Of a DNA stretch of 64,000 nucleotides, positions 19,990-29,963 are shown in pieces. This stretch comes from Acetobacter papayae JCM 25143. GTDB lineage: Bacteria; Pseudomonadota; Alphaproteobacteria; Acetobacterales; Acetobacteraceae. Both the position numbers and the translations under genes were made by a program. The DNA lies in contig NZ_BAIN01000005.1 of NCBI RefSeq assembly GCF_000613285.1, positions 26,958 through 90,957 on the forward strand, read 5' to 3'. Below the pieces are notes generated by a model, which was given only the letters and a program-made list of their open reading frames with translations, was not told where the DNA came from and searched no databases. Positions within the stretch are counted from its first letter, which is position 1. Each line of letters starts with the position of its first letter.

Positions 19990-20943
19990 ATGAAGCGCAC
20001 TGTTCTTGTTCTGGGTGCCGGTGGGTATGTCGGCCGCAAGCTGATGGATGCCCTGTCCCGGTGTGAGGATATGCAGCCCATAGCATGCCTGCGCCGACAG
20101 TCTTCCACAATGGGGCATGCCAGTGTCTGTTTTGATGCGACTGACCCTGTTGAGTTAGAAAAACATATTTCAGGTATTGATGTTGTCGTAAACTGTATTG
20201 GGTCTGACCCGACGGTTATGAAGCATTCCGCGCAGGCGTTGTTGCAGGCGGCGCGCTCAAACGGGCCGCTGATTGTGCATTTCAGCTCCATGGCTGTCTA
20301 TGGCAGTGCTTGCGGCCTGCTGGACGAAAATGCCCCGCTGCGTGGGGATATTGGAGCCTACGCCAATGCCAAGGTGGAAATAGAGCGCCTGATGGCGTCT
20401 TATCCGCGGCGTATAATCCTGCGGCCCGGCTGTATCTATGGGCCGGGTAGCCCAGCGTGGTCGAGCCGGATTGCACGCCTGCTGAAAGCGCGGCGGCTGG
20501 GTGACCTTGGTGCCGCTGGCGATGGCATTGCCAATCTTGTGCATGTGGATGATGTGGCTGCGGCTGTTATTGCCGGTATCCGCAGGCCTGAGTGTGCGGG
20601 GCAGGTGTTTAATCTGGCGATGAAAAATCCTCCTACGTGGAATGATTATTTCATCAGTTTTGCCAAGGCGCTGGGTGCGGTGCCAGTGCGGCGGATTGGT
20701 GAAAAAATGCTCAAAGCGGAAGGCAAGGTTTTTGCACCCGCTTTGAAAATACTTGAAATACTGGTGGGGAAACTCCCTGTTTCCCTTGATCTGCCGCCGT
20801 TTATGTCGCCGGGTCTGCTTTCCCTGTTCAGGCAGGATATTACCCTTGTTTCAGAAAAAGCCGAGCGTGAACTGGGGCTGGTATGGAAAGACCTTGAAAC
20901 CGGTCTGCGCGATAGCGCTCTTTTTGAAGAAGAAAAGAAATAA
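19990..20943 (+). CDS. NAD-dependent epimerase/dehydratase family protein
   Basis: A 317-residue extended short-chain dehydrogenase. The NAD-binding motif is VLVLGAGGYVGRKLMDAL at the N-terminus. The catalytic region reads VHFSSMAVYGSA, then GAYANAKVEIERLM, in which the usual YxxxK is YANAK. The start is the ATG at 19990, after the GMC gene stop. It likely converts a nucleotide sugar in the same pathway. Its stop codon directly abuts the stop of the convergent LysR gene at 20944, marking the left edge of an inserted regulatory/oxidoreductase block. Confidence 0.82.
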   Translation: MKRTVLVLGAGGYVGRKLMDALSRCEDMQPIACLRRQSSTMGHASVCFDATDPVELEKHISGIDVVVNCIGSDPTVMKHSAQALLQAARSNGPLIVHFSSMAVYGSACGLLDENAPLRGDIGAYANAKVEIERLMASYPRRIILRPGCIYGPGSPAWSSRIARLLKARRLGDLGAAGDGIANLVHVDDVAAAVIAGIRRPECAGQVFNLAMKNPPTWNDYFISFAKALGAVPVRRIGEKMLKAEGKVFAPALKILEILVGKLPVSLDLPPFMSPGLLSLFRQDITLVSEKAERELGLVWKDLETGLRDSALFEEEKK

Positions 20944-21849
20944 TCATGGCCTGTTCTGTGGGCGGTAACGTAGGGTTTCAACCAGAAGACTGAAGGCGGC
21001 GGAGGGTTCGCGTCGGCTGGTATAGTAAAGATGATAACCGGCAAACGGAGGGCACCAGTCCTCCAGCACGCGGACAAGCTGGCCGGTGGCCAGATAAGGC
21101 GCCATATGATCTTCCATCAGGAAAGCGATGCCAAACCCTGCGAGGGACGCCTGAATGATCATATCGGTATTATTGAACGTAAGCTGCCCTTCCACCCGGG
21201 CGCGGATTTCACGCCCATCTTTTTCCAGTTCCCACGCATAAAGCCCGCCAGTGGTTAGAAACCGCAGGTTTATGCACTGATGCTGGGCCAGATCGTCAGG
21301 TGTTAGGGGGGGCGGATTGCGCGCAAAATAGGCGGGGGACGCCACGGCAGCCATGCGCAGGTCCGGCCCGATCCGTACTGCTACCATATCCTTGGCAATG
21401 GCCTCGCCCAGCCTTACGCCCGCATCAAAGCGGTCGGATACGATATCGGTCAGGGTTGAATCGATACTGAGTTCGACATGCACATCCGGGTAATTGGGTA
21501 ACAGGCGTTTGAGCGCGGGCCATAAAAGGGTGCGTGCCGCGTGATCAGATGTGGTGATACGGATTGTGCCTGCCGGTTTTTCACGCAGTACACTCAGGCT
21601 GGCAAGCTGGTCGTCAATGCTTTCGAGAGCGGGTCTGAGGGTATCAACCAGTTTCTGTCCTGCTTCGGTTACGGATACACTGCGGGTGGTGCGGGTTAGC
21701 AGCCGTACGCCTAGCCGGGCTTCCAGTCTGCGGATGGTATGGCTGAGAGAGGATTGCGATGTACCCAGCCGTGCGGCGGCGCGGGTGAAATTGCATTCTT
21801 CCGCGACTGCCAGAAAAGCGTTGAGGTCAACAAGGTCCTCGCGTCGCAT
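20944..21849 (-). CDS. LysR family transcriptional regulator
   Basis: A 301-residue LysR-type protein: N-terminal HTH (LNAFLAVAEECNFTRAAARL, then GTSQSSLSHTIRRLEARLGV) and a C-terminal periplasmic-binding-protein-like sensor domain. It is divergent from a cupin-CMD-alcohol dehydrogenase operon, with a T-N11-A palindrome in the 120 bp between them, so it is the probable regulator of that operon. Subfamily features (SDRFDAGVRLGEAIAKDMV) resemble regulators of oxidoreductase genes. The inducer is unknown. Confidence 0.88.
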   Translation of the reverse strand: MRREDLVDLNAFLAVAEECNFTRAAARLGTSQSSLSHTIRRLEARLGVRLLTRTTRSVSVTEAGQKLVDTLRPALESIDDQLASLSVLREKPAGTIRITTSDHAARTLLWPALKRLLPNYPDVHVELSIDSTLTDIVSDRFDAGVRLGEAIAKDMVAVRIGPDLRMAAVASPAYFARNPPPLTPDDLAQHQCINLRFLTTGGLYAWELEKDGREIRARVEGQLTFNNTDMIIQASLAGFGIAFLMEDHMAPYLATGQLVRVLEDWCPPFAGYHLYYTSRREPSAAFSLLVETLRYRPQNRP

Positions 21850-21864
21850 TAATGAACTCCTGAT

Positions 21865-21879
21865 ATGGCTTTATGCCAT
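21865..21879. promoter_or_regulatory. Candidate LysR operator (T-N11-A palindrome)
   Basis: ATGGC-TTTAT-GCCAT is a perfect 5+5 inverted repeat in the T-N11-A form favoured by LysR regulators. It lies 16 bp upstream of the LysR start codon and between the divergent transcription units. Binding is inferred. Confidence 0.45.
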
Positions 21880-21972
21880 TTATAGCATCTAATCGCTGTA
21901 ATGCCGCATGCCTACATTTCTGCCAGAGCGGTTGGCATGGCTGCTGGCCGGTAAAATTCATGGAGAATGGTC

Positions 21973-22374
21973 ATGCAAATCAGGCGAAGCGGCTCCTCTG
22001 CTTCAGTGCGGGGGGCGGAGGCATTGTTTACAGGCACGGTGCGGATAGATGCCCCGTTTGCGGGGAGTGGCGGGCTCAGTGCGGGCACCGTAACCTTTGA
22101 GCCGGGTGCGCGAACAGCCTGGCACACACATCCGCTAGGGCAAACACTGCTGGTTACGGCTGGTCTGGGTATGGTGCAGCGGGAAGGGGAGGAAATTCAA
22201 CTGATCCGCCCCGGAGATGTGGTCTGGATCGAACCGGACGAAAAGCACTGGCACGGTGCCTCACGGGAATGTGCGATGACGCATATCGCCATTGCGGAAA
22301 TGCACGAGGGGTCGGCTGTGACATGGCTTGAGCATGTGTCTGATGCCGATTATGCGCAGCAGGTGGCACCATGA
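21973..22374 (+). CDS. Cupin-domain protein
   Basis: A 133-residue single-domain cupin. Motif 1 is TAWHTHPLGQTLLVTAGLG and motif 2 is IRPGDVVWIEPDEKHWHG, keeping the His residues and acidic residue used for metal binding. The start is the ATG at 21973, with GGAGA 8 bp upstream; an ATG at 21967 is an alternative. Its stop overlaps the start of the next gene (ATGA), so they are translationally coupled. Such cupins paired with carboxymuconolactone decarboxylase domains are common in LysR-controlled oxidoreductase operons; the reaction is unknown. Confidence 0.82.
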   Translation: MQIRRSGSSASVRGAEALFTGTVRIDAPFAGSGGLSAGTVTFEPGARTAWHTHPLGQTLLVTAGLGMVQREGEEIQLIRPGDVVWIEPDEKHWHGASRECAMTHIAIAEMHEGSAVTWLEHVSDADYAQQVAP

Positions 22375-22723
22375 AGCGCGCTCAGCCATAGGGCAGCAGG
22401 TTTTTGGCGATGTCGCTCCCGATTTTGCGGATTTGACAGATCGCGTTCTGTTTGATGAAATCTGGGAACGCCCCGGTCTGTCGCCTCGTGATAAAAGCAT
22501 GATCACGGTTTCTGCGCTGGTGGCATTGTACCGGGTGAACGAACTGCCGCCACATCTTGAAAAAGCGCTCAGCAACGGCGTTTCTCTGGATGAACTCAAA
22601 GACCTGATTACGCATCTGGCATTTTATGCAGGCTGGCCTACGGCTTCAACGGCTCTGGGCGCGTTGCGGGCTGTCATGCAAAAGAGTGATGCTTCAAAGA
22701 AACAGCAAGGAATGGACAAATAA
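22371..22723 (+). CDS. Carboxymuconolactone decarboxylase-family protein, one frame break
   Basis: About 117 residues after repair. The body reads LSPRDKSMITVSALVALYR and HLEKALSNGVSLDELKDLI, then HLAFYAGWPTASTALGALR, typical of the CMD/AhpD helical fold. The Cys pair of AhpD peroxidases is absent. The ATG at 22371 overlaps the cupin stop; its frame is broken near 22386, where one extra C in CC gives MKRAQPIGQQVFGDVAPDF. The stop overlaps the next ATG (TAATG). It probably acts with the cupin and alcohol dehydrogenase on a shared substrate; that is inference from coupling. Confidence 0.8.
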
Positions 22724-23771
22724 TGCGTACCATTGGATTTGCCTGCACATCGACAGAGGCTGAACTCGAACCTTTCCAGTTTGAGCGGCGTGAGCCCCGG
22801 TCGAACGATGTGGTGATGGAAATTCTCTATTGTGGCGTGTGCCATTCCGATCTCCACTGGGCCAGAAATGATTGGGGCTGGACACTCTATCCTGCCATTC
22901 CCGGCCATGAAATCATTGGTCGTGTGATTGAAACGGGCCCGGATGTCACGCGCCACAAAGTGGGTGATTTCGTAGCCGTGGGCTGCATGGTGGATAGCTG
23001 CCAGCAGTGCGACCAGTGCCGCAAGGGCGAGGAGCAGCTCTGTCGCGAAGGCAATACCGGCACATATGGCGGCTTTGACCGGGTGACCAAGGATTACACG
23101 CTGGGCGGTTATGCCAAGCACCTTGTGTGCGTGAGGAGTTTGCCCTGAAGGTGCCTGCGGGGCTTGATATCAGCAAGGCAGCGCCCCTGCTCTGTGCGGG
23201 TATTACCACCTATTCGCCCCTGCGGACATGGAATGTCGGTCCCGGCAGCCGTGTGGGTGTTATCGGCCTTGGGGGGCTTGGGCATATGGCGGTCAAGCTG
23301 GCAGCCGCTATGGGGGCTAGCGTTACGGTGCTGAGCCGCAGCGATAGCAAGAAGCATGATGCGCTGGAACTGGGGGCTGATGGCCTGCTGGTTTCCACCG
23401 ACCCGGATGCCATGGCAAAGTCCGCCAATGCGTTTGACCTGATTATTGATACCGTCCCGGTTGACCATGATATCAACCCTTACATGCCGTTGCTGGATGT
23501 GGATGGCACGCTGGTTATCGTAGGGCAGATCGGGCCGATTGCAGCCCCCACAACGGTACCGCTGCTGCTGGGCCGGCGCCGTATTGCGGGTTCTCCCATT
23601 GGTGGGCTGAAGCAGACACAGGAACTACTCGATTTCTGTGCGCGTAAGAACATTCTGCCGGACGTTGAAACAATCCGCATGGATGAAATCAATCACGCTT
23701 TTACCCGCATGGAAAAAGCGGATGTTCATTATCGCTTTGTCATTGATATGGCGACATTGCAGGCGGCCTAG
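22723..23771 (+). CDS. Zinc-dependent NAD(P) alcohol dehydrogenase (CAD/YahK-like), one frame break
   Basis: About 349 residues after repair. Catalytic zinc ligands are in CGVCHSDLHWA and PGHEIIGRV, structural zinc Cys residues in DSCQQCDQCRKGEEQLC, and the nucleotide-binding motif is GVIGLGGLGHMAVKLA followed by LSRSDSKKHDALELGAD, which favours NADP. The frame breaks near 23127, where GTG-TG needs a second G to give HLVVREEFALKVPAGLD. This is the cinnamyl-alcohol/aldehyde reductase branch of the medium-chain family. It is the last gene of the LysR-controlled operon and is followed by a strong hairpin. Confidence 0.87.
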
Positions 23772-23783
23772 GCCGTTTTTCTG

Positions 23784-23820
23784 CCCCGCAGCCCTGTCCA
23801 TGATGGATAGGGCTGCGGGG
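23784..23820. terminator. Strong hairpin between convergent genes
   Basis: CCCCGCAGCCCTGTCC at 23784-23799 pairs with GGATAGGGCTGCGGGG at 23805-23820: 16 pairs with a single G-T wobble and a 5-base loop. It lies between the ends of the alcohol dehydrogenase (+) and the SDR gene (-). No T-run follows directly on either strand, so it may be a bidirectional processing or termination structure. Confidence 0.5.
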
Positions 23821-23835
23821 TAGTCTCAGTTCTGC

Positions 23836-24574
23836 TCAGAAATCCTGCCGGGTGGGACGAAACTGGATTTCATTGATATCCACATCGTCTGGCTGGTTGA
23901 TGGCAAAGGCAACGGCTCTGGCAAAGCTGTCTGCGGGGATGGCGTAGGTTTCGTAAAAATCCTCTATGGCTTTTGCCATGTTCGGGTCCGTGACGCTCTG
24001 CGGCAGTTCGGACTGCACGGCACCGGGGGAGAGAACGGTGGTGCGGATATTATACGGCTTGACCTCCTGCCGCAGGCTTCGGACAGCATCAGCACAGCCG
24101 CTTTTGTGGCGGCATAGACGGCACTGCCGGGGCGCACCTTATGTCCGGCAACGGATGAGACATTGATGATATGGCCTGCTTTCTGCCGTTTCATCGGCTC
24201 AAGGGCAGCAGAAATGCCGTAAAGAACGCCCTTGAGGTTGATGTCTATCATGCGGTTCCAGTCATCAATGCGCGCTTGTTCCAGTAGGGAATGGGGCATG
24301 ATCCCGGCATTGTTGATCATCACTCAATCCGGCCATGCTGCTGCACGGCGCTGTTGACAAGGTTCTGCACCTGCGCGGGGTCTGTCACATCGGTTTTGAT
24401 GGCGGCAGAAGCGGGCAGGTTGATATCCCATGCCAGACTTTTCAGCCGCTCCAGCCTGCGGGCTCCCAGAACCAGCTTGGCCCCTCGTTCCGCCAGATAG
24501 CGGGCCGTGGCGGCCCCCAGTCCACTACTGGCGCCGGTAATGACAATGACTTTTCCTGTAATATTATCGTGCAT
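23836..24574 (-). CDS. Short-chain dehydrogenase/reductase, two frame breaks
   Basis: About 246 residues after repair. It has the classical SDR motifs: [20 protein letters not shown] (cofactor), INNAGIMP (NNAG), INVSSVAG (Ser) and YAATKAAV (YxxxK). Two breaks lie near 24323 (GAG-TG for GAGGTG, giving RIEVMINNAG) and 24077 (one G missing, restoring [17 protein letters not shown]). The C-terminus reads [20 protein letters not shown]. It probably reduces a small carbonyl compound. It lies 13 bp downstream of an aldo/keto reductase gene in the same direction, so the pair is likely one unit, convergent with the alcohol dehydrogenase operon. Confidence 0.85.
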
Positions 24575-24587
24575 GGTTCAACTGCTT

Positions 24588-25643
<1,056 letters not shown>

Positions 25644-25691
25644 CTACTCATTGATAATGGGGTATAATGTGTATGACGTTATATTCTGCAT

Positions 25692-26777
25692 TCATGAATG
25701 CGTGACTAATGACCTGATCCGTTCAAGGACAGAAAGGCCAGCGGCATGGAAGTTTTCGGTGCTGAATTTCGTGCGCACAAGCGCACGACCTGCACGCCCA
25801 TAGTGTTCAAGTCTGCTGGGATACGTGAAAATCTCTTCCAAAATGGCGGCTAAGCTCTCTTCCACCGGTTGGCCGATAACAAAGCCCGTTTGGCCCCGGA
25901 TAATGCTGTGAGCCAGTTCTCCAACGGGTGTGGCAATAACAGGCAGGCCGATGGCCATGGCCTCATGGGCGGCCAGACACATGCCTTCGTAAAGCGAGGG
26001 CTGGATATAGGCATCCAGCGTCAGAAGAAAGGCATCGGGGTCGTTCTGGTGTCCGGTGAGGGTTATGGTGCCGTTGAGCCCTAGCTGGTCGATCAGGTCT
26101 TGCAGGCTGGCGTGCAGTGGCCCATCGCCCGCAAGGGAGACCCGCAGGGAGCCGCGCCATTGTGGTGCGTTTTCGAAAAAACGGCCAATGGCTCTGATAA
26201 GCGCTGCATAGTTTTTCTGTTCATTCAGCCGGCCGAGGCTACCCAGATGCAGGGGGCTGTTTCCCTGCCAGTAGTGGGGGAGGGTCTGGGGTGTTGTGGC
26301 GCAGTAAAGCGGCCAGACCATGATTTTTTGTGCGGGAATAGCAAGGCTTTCGCGTAGGTAGCGCTGCACGGAGGGGGAGTCCGCAATCCACAGGTCGGTA
26401 AAACGGCTGAATAGCCTTGTATAGGGTTTGGCGTTGGCGTTGTTCATCCATGACACAACGGGCAGGCCACACAGGCGGCCTGTAATCTGGCCGACAAGAC
26501 CCGCAACACTCAGCGATGTCCAGATGACATCGGGCCGTTCACGCCGGACCTGTTTTATAAAATTACGCAGATAGAAAAGCTTGTTCCTTTTCCTGTCTGC
26601 CAGCAGGGTAAAGGCAAATCCTTCATTGCGCAGGCGCAGGCCGCCAAGGCCATCACGCGGCTCACACGCACTTAGTTGCACATGGCTGCCTGACTGTTCG
26701 ATCGTGCGTAAGATACGGGGCAGGGAGAACGCCCCTCCACCACCTTCCAGCGAGGTGACAAGATACTGTATGTTCAT
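25692..26777 (-). CDS. Glycosyltransferase family 4/1 (GT-B), polysaccharide locus
   Basis: A 361-residue GT-B glycosyltransferase. The N-terminal LVTSLEGGGGAFSLPRIL is the glycine-rich acceptor-domain loop. The C-terminal domain has LGSLGRLNEQKNYAALIRAI, VSLAGDGPL and the sugar-nucleotide site PSLYEGMCLAAHEAMAIGLP with the EX7E pattern, ending PVIATPVGELA. It acts at the cytoplasmic face of the inner membrane, adding a sugar to a growing glycan; donor and acceptor are unknown. It is divergent from the kinase-like gene at 26849 and marks the resumption of the polysaccharide locus after the oxidoreductase block. Confidence 0.87.
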   Translation of the reverse strand: MNIQYLVTSLEGGGGAFSLPRILRTIEQSGSHVQLSACEPRDGLGGLRLRNEGFAFTLLADRKRNKLFYLRNFIKQVRRERPDVIWTSLSVAGLVGQITGRLCGLPVVSWMNNANAKPYTRLFSRFTDLWIADSPSVQRYLRESLAIPAQKIMVWPLYCATTPQTLPHYWQGNSPLHLGSLGRLNEQKNYAALIRAIGRFFENAPQWRGSLRVSLAGDGPLHASLQDLIDQLGLNGTITLTGHQNDPDAFLLTLDAYIQPSLYEGMCLAAHEAMAIGLPVIATPVGELAHSIIRGQTGFVIGQPVEESLAAILEEIFTYPSRLEHYGRAGRALVRTKFSTENFHAAGLSVLERIRSLVTHS

Positions 26778-26848
26778 GTCCGCTCATGCCTCCGCCATGC
26801 GATTAAAGCAGGTGTGACAAGGCGTTGCAACGCGGGGGCACTGGCACC

Positions 26849-27669
26849 ATGTTTCCTGTTCATGACAGAGAAAAGCGGCCTTTGGCAGGCCGCATGCATG
26901 CAAGGGGCAGGGAAAGCGCGATGGTGCAGCAAGGCAGGCCGGATGAACCGGAACGGGTAACAACCCTGTCCTATGTTCCTGTGCCGGGGCGTCGTGTGCC
27001 TGTTATTGCGCTGGTTGGTGCCGATGGTAGCGGCAAGACTACGCTGGGCCATGCCTTGTTGGACTGGATGGCTGCCCGCCAGCCCACGCGGCTGTGCCAT
27101 CTGGGTAAGCAGACAGGCGGCTGGGGGCGGGCAATAGCGCGTATCCCGCTGGTCGGGCGCAGGTGGATAATACGATAGCGGGCAAGGCCGTGCAGAGCCG
27201 AAAGGACAGGGGGGCCGGACCTTTGGCCGCCCTGATTATTTTTGCCCTGTCCATGCGGCGTCTGTTCCGTTTTGCGCGTATGCGGCGGCTGCATGCGCGG
27301 GGATATGTTATCCTGACCGACCGCTACCCGCAGGCGGTGGTGCCCGGCCCGATGGATGGCCCCGGACTGGTTGCGCGGCAGCCGGGCCATGGTCTGGTCA
27401 AGCAGCTGACACGGCTTGAGCAGACGATTTATGACTGGATGGCCGGTTTTCGGCCTGATCTGGTGCTGCGGCTCAATGTCGATCTTGCGACGGCTCTGGC
27501 CCGCAAGCCTGATCACAGGCCCGAAACCCTGCGCCAGAAAGTGGCGGATGTGCCGAACCTATCTTTTAACGGAGCGCCTGTGGTTGATCTGGATGCGACC
27601 CTCCCCATGGAAACCGTTTTGGCAACTGCTCAGGCTCATATAGCTGCCGTGCTGGCGGCCTATCGGTAG
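26849..27669 (+). CDS. Thymidylate-kinase-like P-loop kinase in polysaccharide locus, one frame break
   Basis: About 273 residues after repair. Walker A is VIALVGADGSGKTTLGHALL; then come YVILTDRYPQAVVPG (the DR-Y motif of thymidylate kinases) and PDLVLRLNVDLATALARKPD with the lid-like HRPETLRQKV. The frame breaks near 27162, where an extra G in AGG gives RRVDNTIAGKAVQSRKD. The start is uncertain: an ATG at 26849 is taken, with 26924 also possible. It is longer than a housekeeping Tmk and lies among glycosyltransferase and flippase genes, so it may phosphorylate a sugar or lipid carrier rather than dTMP; that is inference. Confidence 0.7.
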
Positions 27670-27780
27670 GGGGCGTGCATCGGTGGGGTATAATTGACTT
27701 TCCCCTGCCACATTTCTACCAGCGTTCAGGCGCTGTCGCCCTTGGTTGGCTGAGGCGGCTTTTGTTGGCGGGTTCTGCTC

Positions 27781-28626
27781 ATGTCTGTTCGGGTTCGGTT
27801 TTCACACGAGACACTTGATGCGTTAATGGCCGCTATTGAGGTCAATGATGTCGTGGACGAACACATCGGGCTGCCCGGACATATCCCAGACAGCTTTACC
27901 CAGACGCAGCTTGCCGAATGTCTGAACCTGTGCCGCCAGCTCTGGCTGGAAGGCCCACCCCGCACTGCCCTTGCGGGGCTGGCACACAGGCTTGTTTACA
28001 GGCGCGATCTGTCCCAGCCTGAACGGGTGGCGTTCAAGCATATTCGCGCCCGTTACAAGCATATGGGCTTTGCCTTTGGGCTTTATACCCCAGCCCATAA
28101 GCGGCCTTTGCTATACGAGGCGACCTCCACCCTTATGGGCGAGGCGCAGGATGCCTTTAAGAACGGTTACGCAGGGCGGGTTTTTGTAACCGGCATGGGG
28201 CTGCGCGTGCTGTCCACGCCGTTTTTTGATCGGATACGCAGCCACATGGTGCAGCAGGCGAGCGTGGATCAGGCAGTCACCATAAACCAGAATCTGCGTG
28301 CCGAAATAGCCCGTATTCCTGCCTGCCTTGAGGGGGTAGGGATAACGGCGGCCCGGTTTCATGGCCTGCGCAAGATCATAAGCCGTCATGTGGCATTTTT
28401 TGATACGCTGCGTATTCTCTACCCCGATGCGGATATAAACAGAACCGCGCGGTTTCTGAGTGCGATTAACGGGCTGATGGGCAGAAAACATGATGAGCTG
28501 GTAAAAGCTGCGCTGTCTGGCACATTGCTTTACAAGACTGATCTTTTTTCCATACCTGAGACAATCCGCGCCTTGCTCGAGCAACTGTGCCAACAGTCTC
28601 TTTCTTCTGATATAAGGCGGGCATAA
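27781..28626 (+). CDS. Uncharacterised protein with CHAD-like C-terminal half
   Basis: A 281-residue soluble protein rich in Arg and His, without signal peptide or membrane segment. The C-terminal part, RFHGLRKIISRHVAFFDTLR and, further on, LSAINGLMGRKHDELVKAAL, has the spacing of the His-x-x-Arg helices of CHAD domains, which bind polyphosphate and other polyanions; this is a pattern match by eye and is weak. The first half is not recognised. It is 8 bp upstream of the flippase gene and so belongs to the polysaccharide locus. It could bind a phosphorylated or anionic glycan intermediate, but no function is established. Confidence 0.6.
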   Translation: MSVRVRFSHETLDALMAAIEVNDVVDEHIGLPGHIPDSFTQTQLAECLNLCRQLWLEGPPRTALAGLAHRLVYRRDLSQPERVAFKHIRARYKHMGFAFGLYTPAHKRPLLYEATSTLMGEAQDAFKNGYAGRVFVTGMGLRVLSTPFFDRIRSHMVQQASVDQAVTINQNLRAEIARIPACLEGVGITAARFHGLRKIISRHVAFFDTLRILYPDADINRTARFLSAINGLMGRKHDELVKAALSGTLLYKTDLFSIPETIRALLEQLCQQSLSSDIRRA

Positions 28627-28634
28627 CAGGGTTT

Positions 28635-29954
28635 ATGAGCAATCGTATTAAAACGCCCATTACGCGGATAGCCTGGAACGCCGCTGTCCTCCTGTTTGAA
28701 AAAGGGATCGCTGCGGCTGCCAGTTTTGTTTATATTCCCTACACGGTGCAGGCCGTGGGGATTGCGACATTCGGGCAGATATTGCTGGTTATTTCGTATA
28801 TCGAAATCATTTCCGACCTTACCAGCCTCCTGTCATGGCAGACGGTGCTGCATTACGGGGCTGCCCCCTACCGGGAAGGGCGGCGGGCTGACCTGTATCA
28901 TGTGCTGCGTTTTGGCATGCGGCTTGATTTTCTCAGCGGGGCTGTTGGGTACCTGATCGGTGAGGGGGGGCTGTGGTGTCTGTCCTCATGGCTGGGTTGG
29001 GCAGGGCCGCTTCATCCGGTCATGGATATCTGCCTGCTGTTTGTGTTTTTCGATAAAACAGGCTGGTGTGTGGGTACGGTCAGGCTGCTGAACAAGTTCA
29101 CCTATTTGACATTTGGGAATGGGCTTACCGCAACCTTTCGTATTCTGGCCAGCATGGCAGGCTATTATGCCCATATGGGCATGACGTATTTTCTGTATGT
29201 CTGGTTGCTGTCATCGGTTGTGCTGTTTTTTTCCGACATGGCTGCGACATTCTACGCCCTGCGCAAATATGAGCCCTCTCGCTTCGGGTGGAGGCAGATC
29301 CTGCATACGCCAGCCTTTTTGCAGGGGGCGTGGACATTCACCATCATGGCCAGTCTGAACAAGATTTTGCTGGCTGCCACAAAAAAACTACCGATTTTGC
29401 TGATTGGCGGCAGTCTGGGGCCAACCGAGGCGGCCATTTACAAGGTGTCGGATCAGGTGTCCAACGGCCTTGTCCGGCCTATGCGCACGTTCATGCCTGC
29501 ACTCTACCCCGAATTCGTGCATCTGCGGGAGGAGGGGCGGATGGATGATATGCACAGGGTTATCAGAAAGCTTTTTCTGTCGGCCATGCTGTTTGCCTGC
29601 ATAGCCCTGCTGGTTGTGACCCTGTTCGGGGATCAGGTTCTGCATCTTTTGCTAGGTATCCACGGAGAGAGCGGCTACCTGCTGCCGGTTCTGGTCTGTG
29701 GGGCGTTGCTGACCATTCTGGGCCTGCCGCTTGAGCCGTTTATCGTCGTTACCGGGCGCTTGACGGCATTGTTCCGGTTTCAGGTTCTGAACGTGCTGGC
29801 CAATTTGCCCGTGCTGTTTGTTATGGTGCATTTCTGGGGCACCATGGGGGCGGCCTATAGCCTTGTGCTGTTCTCAGGAACGCTTTTGGCGTTCTATGCC
29901 GTTTACGCACGCGCGGCGTTTGTAAAAGAGACAGGTGGGCGCAACGGGCCGTAA
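28635..29954 (+). CDS. Oligosaccharide flippase (Wzx/MOP family)
   Basis: A 439-residue integral membrane protein with about 12 hydrophobic segments, usual for polysaccharide flippases of the MOP superfamily. The N-terminal FEKGIAAAASFVYIPYTVQAVG and the middle GPTEAAIYKVSDQVSNGLVRP (first 20 residues of that region) resemble Wzx-type proteins. It would move a lipid-linked oligosaccharide from the cytoplasmic to the periplasmic face. It follows the CHAD-like gene by 8 bp and converges on ugd. No Wzy polymerase or Wza/Wzc export gene is visible in the window. Confidence 0.83.
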   Translation: MSNRIKTPITRIAWNAAVLLFEKGIAAAASFVYIPYTVQAVGIATFGQILLVISYIEIISDLTSLLSWQTVLHYGAAPYREGRRADLYHVLRFGMRLDFLSGAVGYLIGEGGLWCLSSWLGWAGPLHPVMDICLLFVFFDKTGWCVGTVRLLNKFTYLTFGNGLTATFRILASMAGYYAHMGMTYFLYVWLLSSVVLFFSDMAATFYALRKYEPSRFGWRQILHTPAFLQGAWTFTIMASLNKILLAATKKLPILLIGGSLGPTEAAIYKVSDQVSNGLVRPMRTFMPALYPEFVHLREEGRMDDMHRVIRKLFLSAMLFACIALLVVTLFGDQVLHLLLGIHGESGYLLPVLVCGALLTILGLPLEPFIVVTGRLTALFRFQVLNVLANLPVLFVMVHFWGTMGAAYSLVLFSGTLLAFYAVYARAAFVKETGGRNGP

Positions 29955-29963
29955 AGCCCGAGC

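Noticed and set aside
23764..23781. CGGCCTAGGCCG plus TTTTT as an intrinsic terminator
   Set aside because: It is a perfect palindrome with almost no loop, so it cannot form a normal hairpin; the stronger structure is at 23784-23820.
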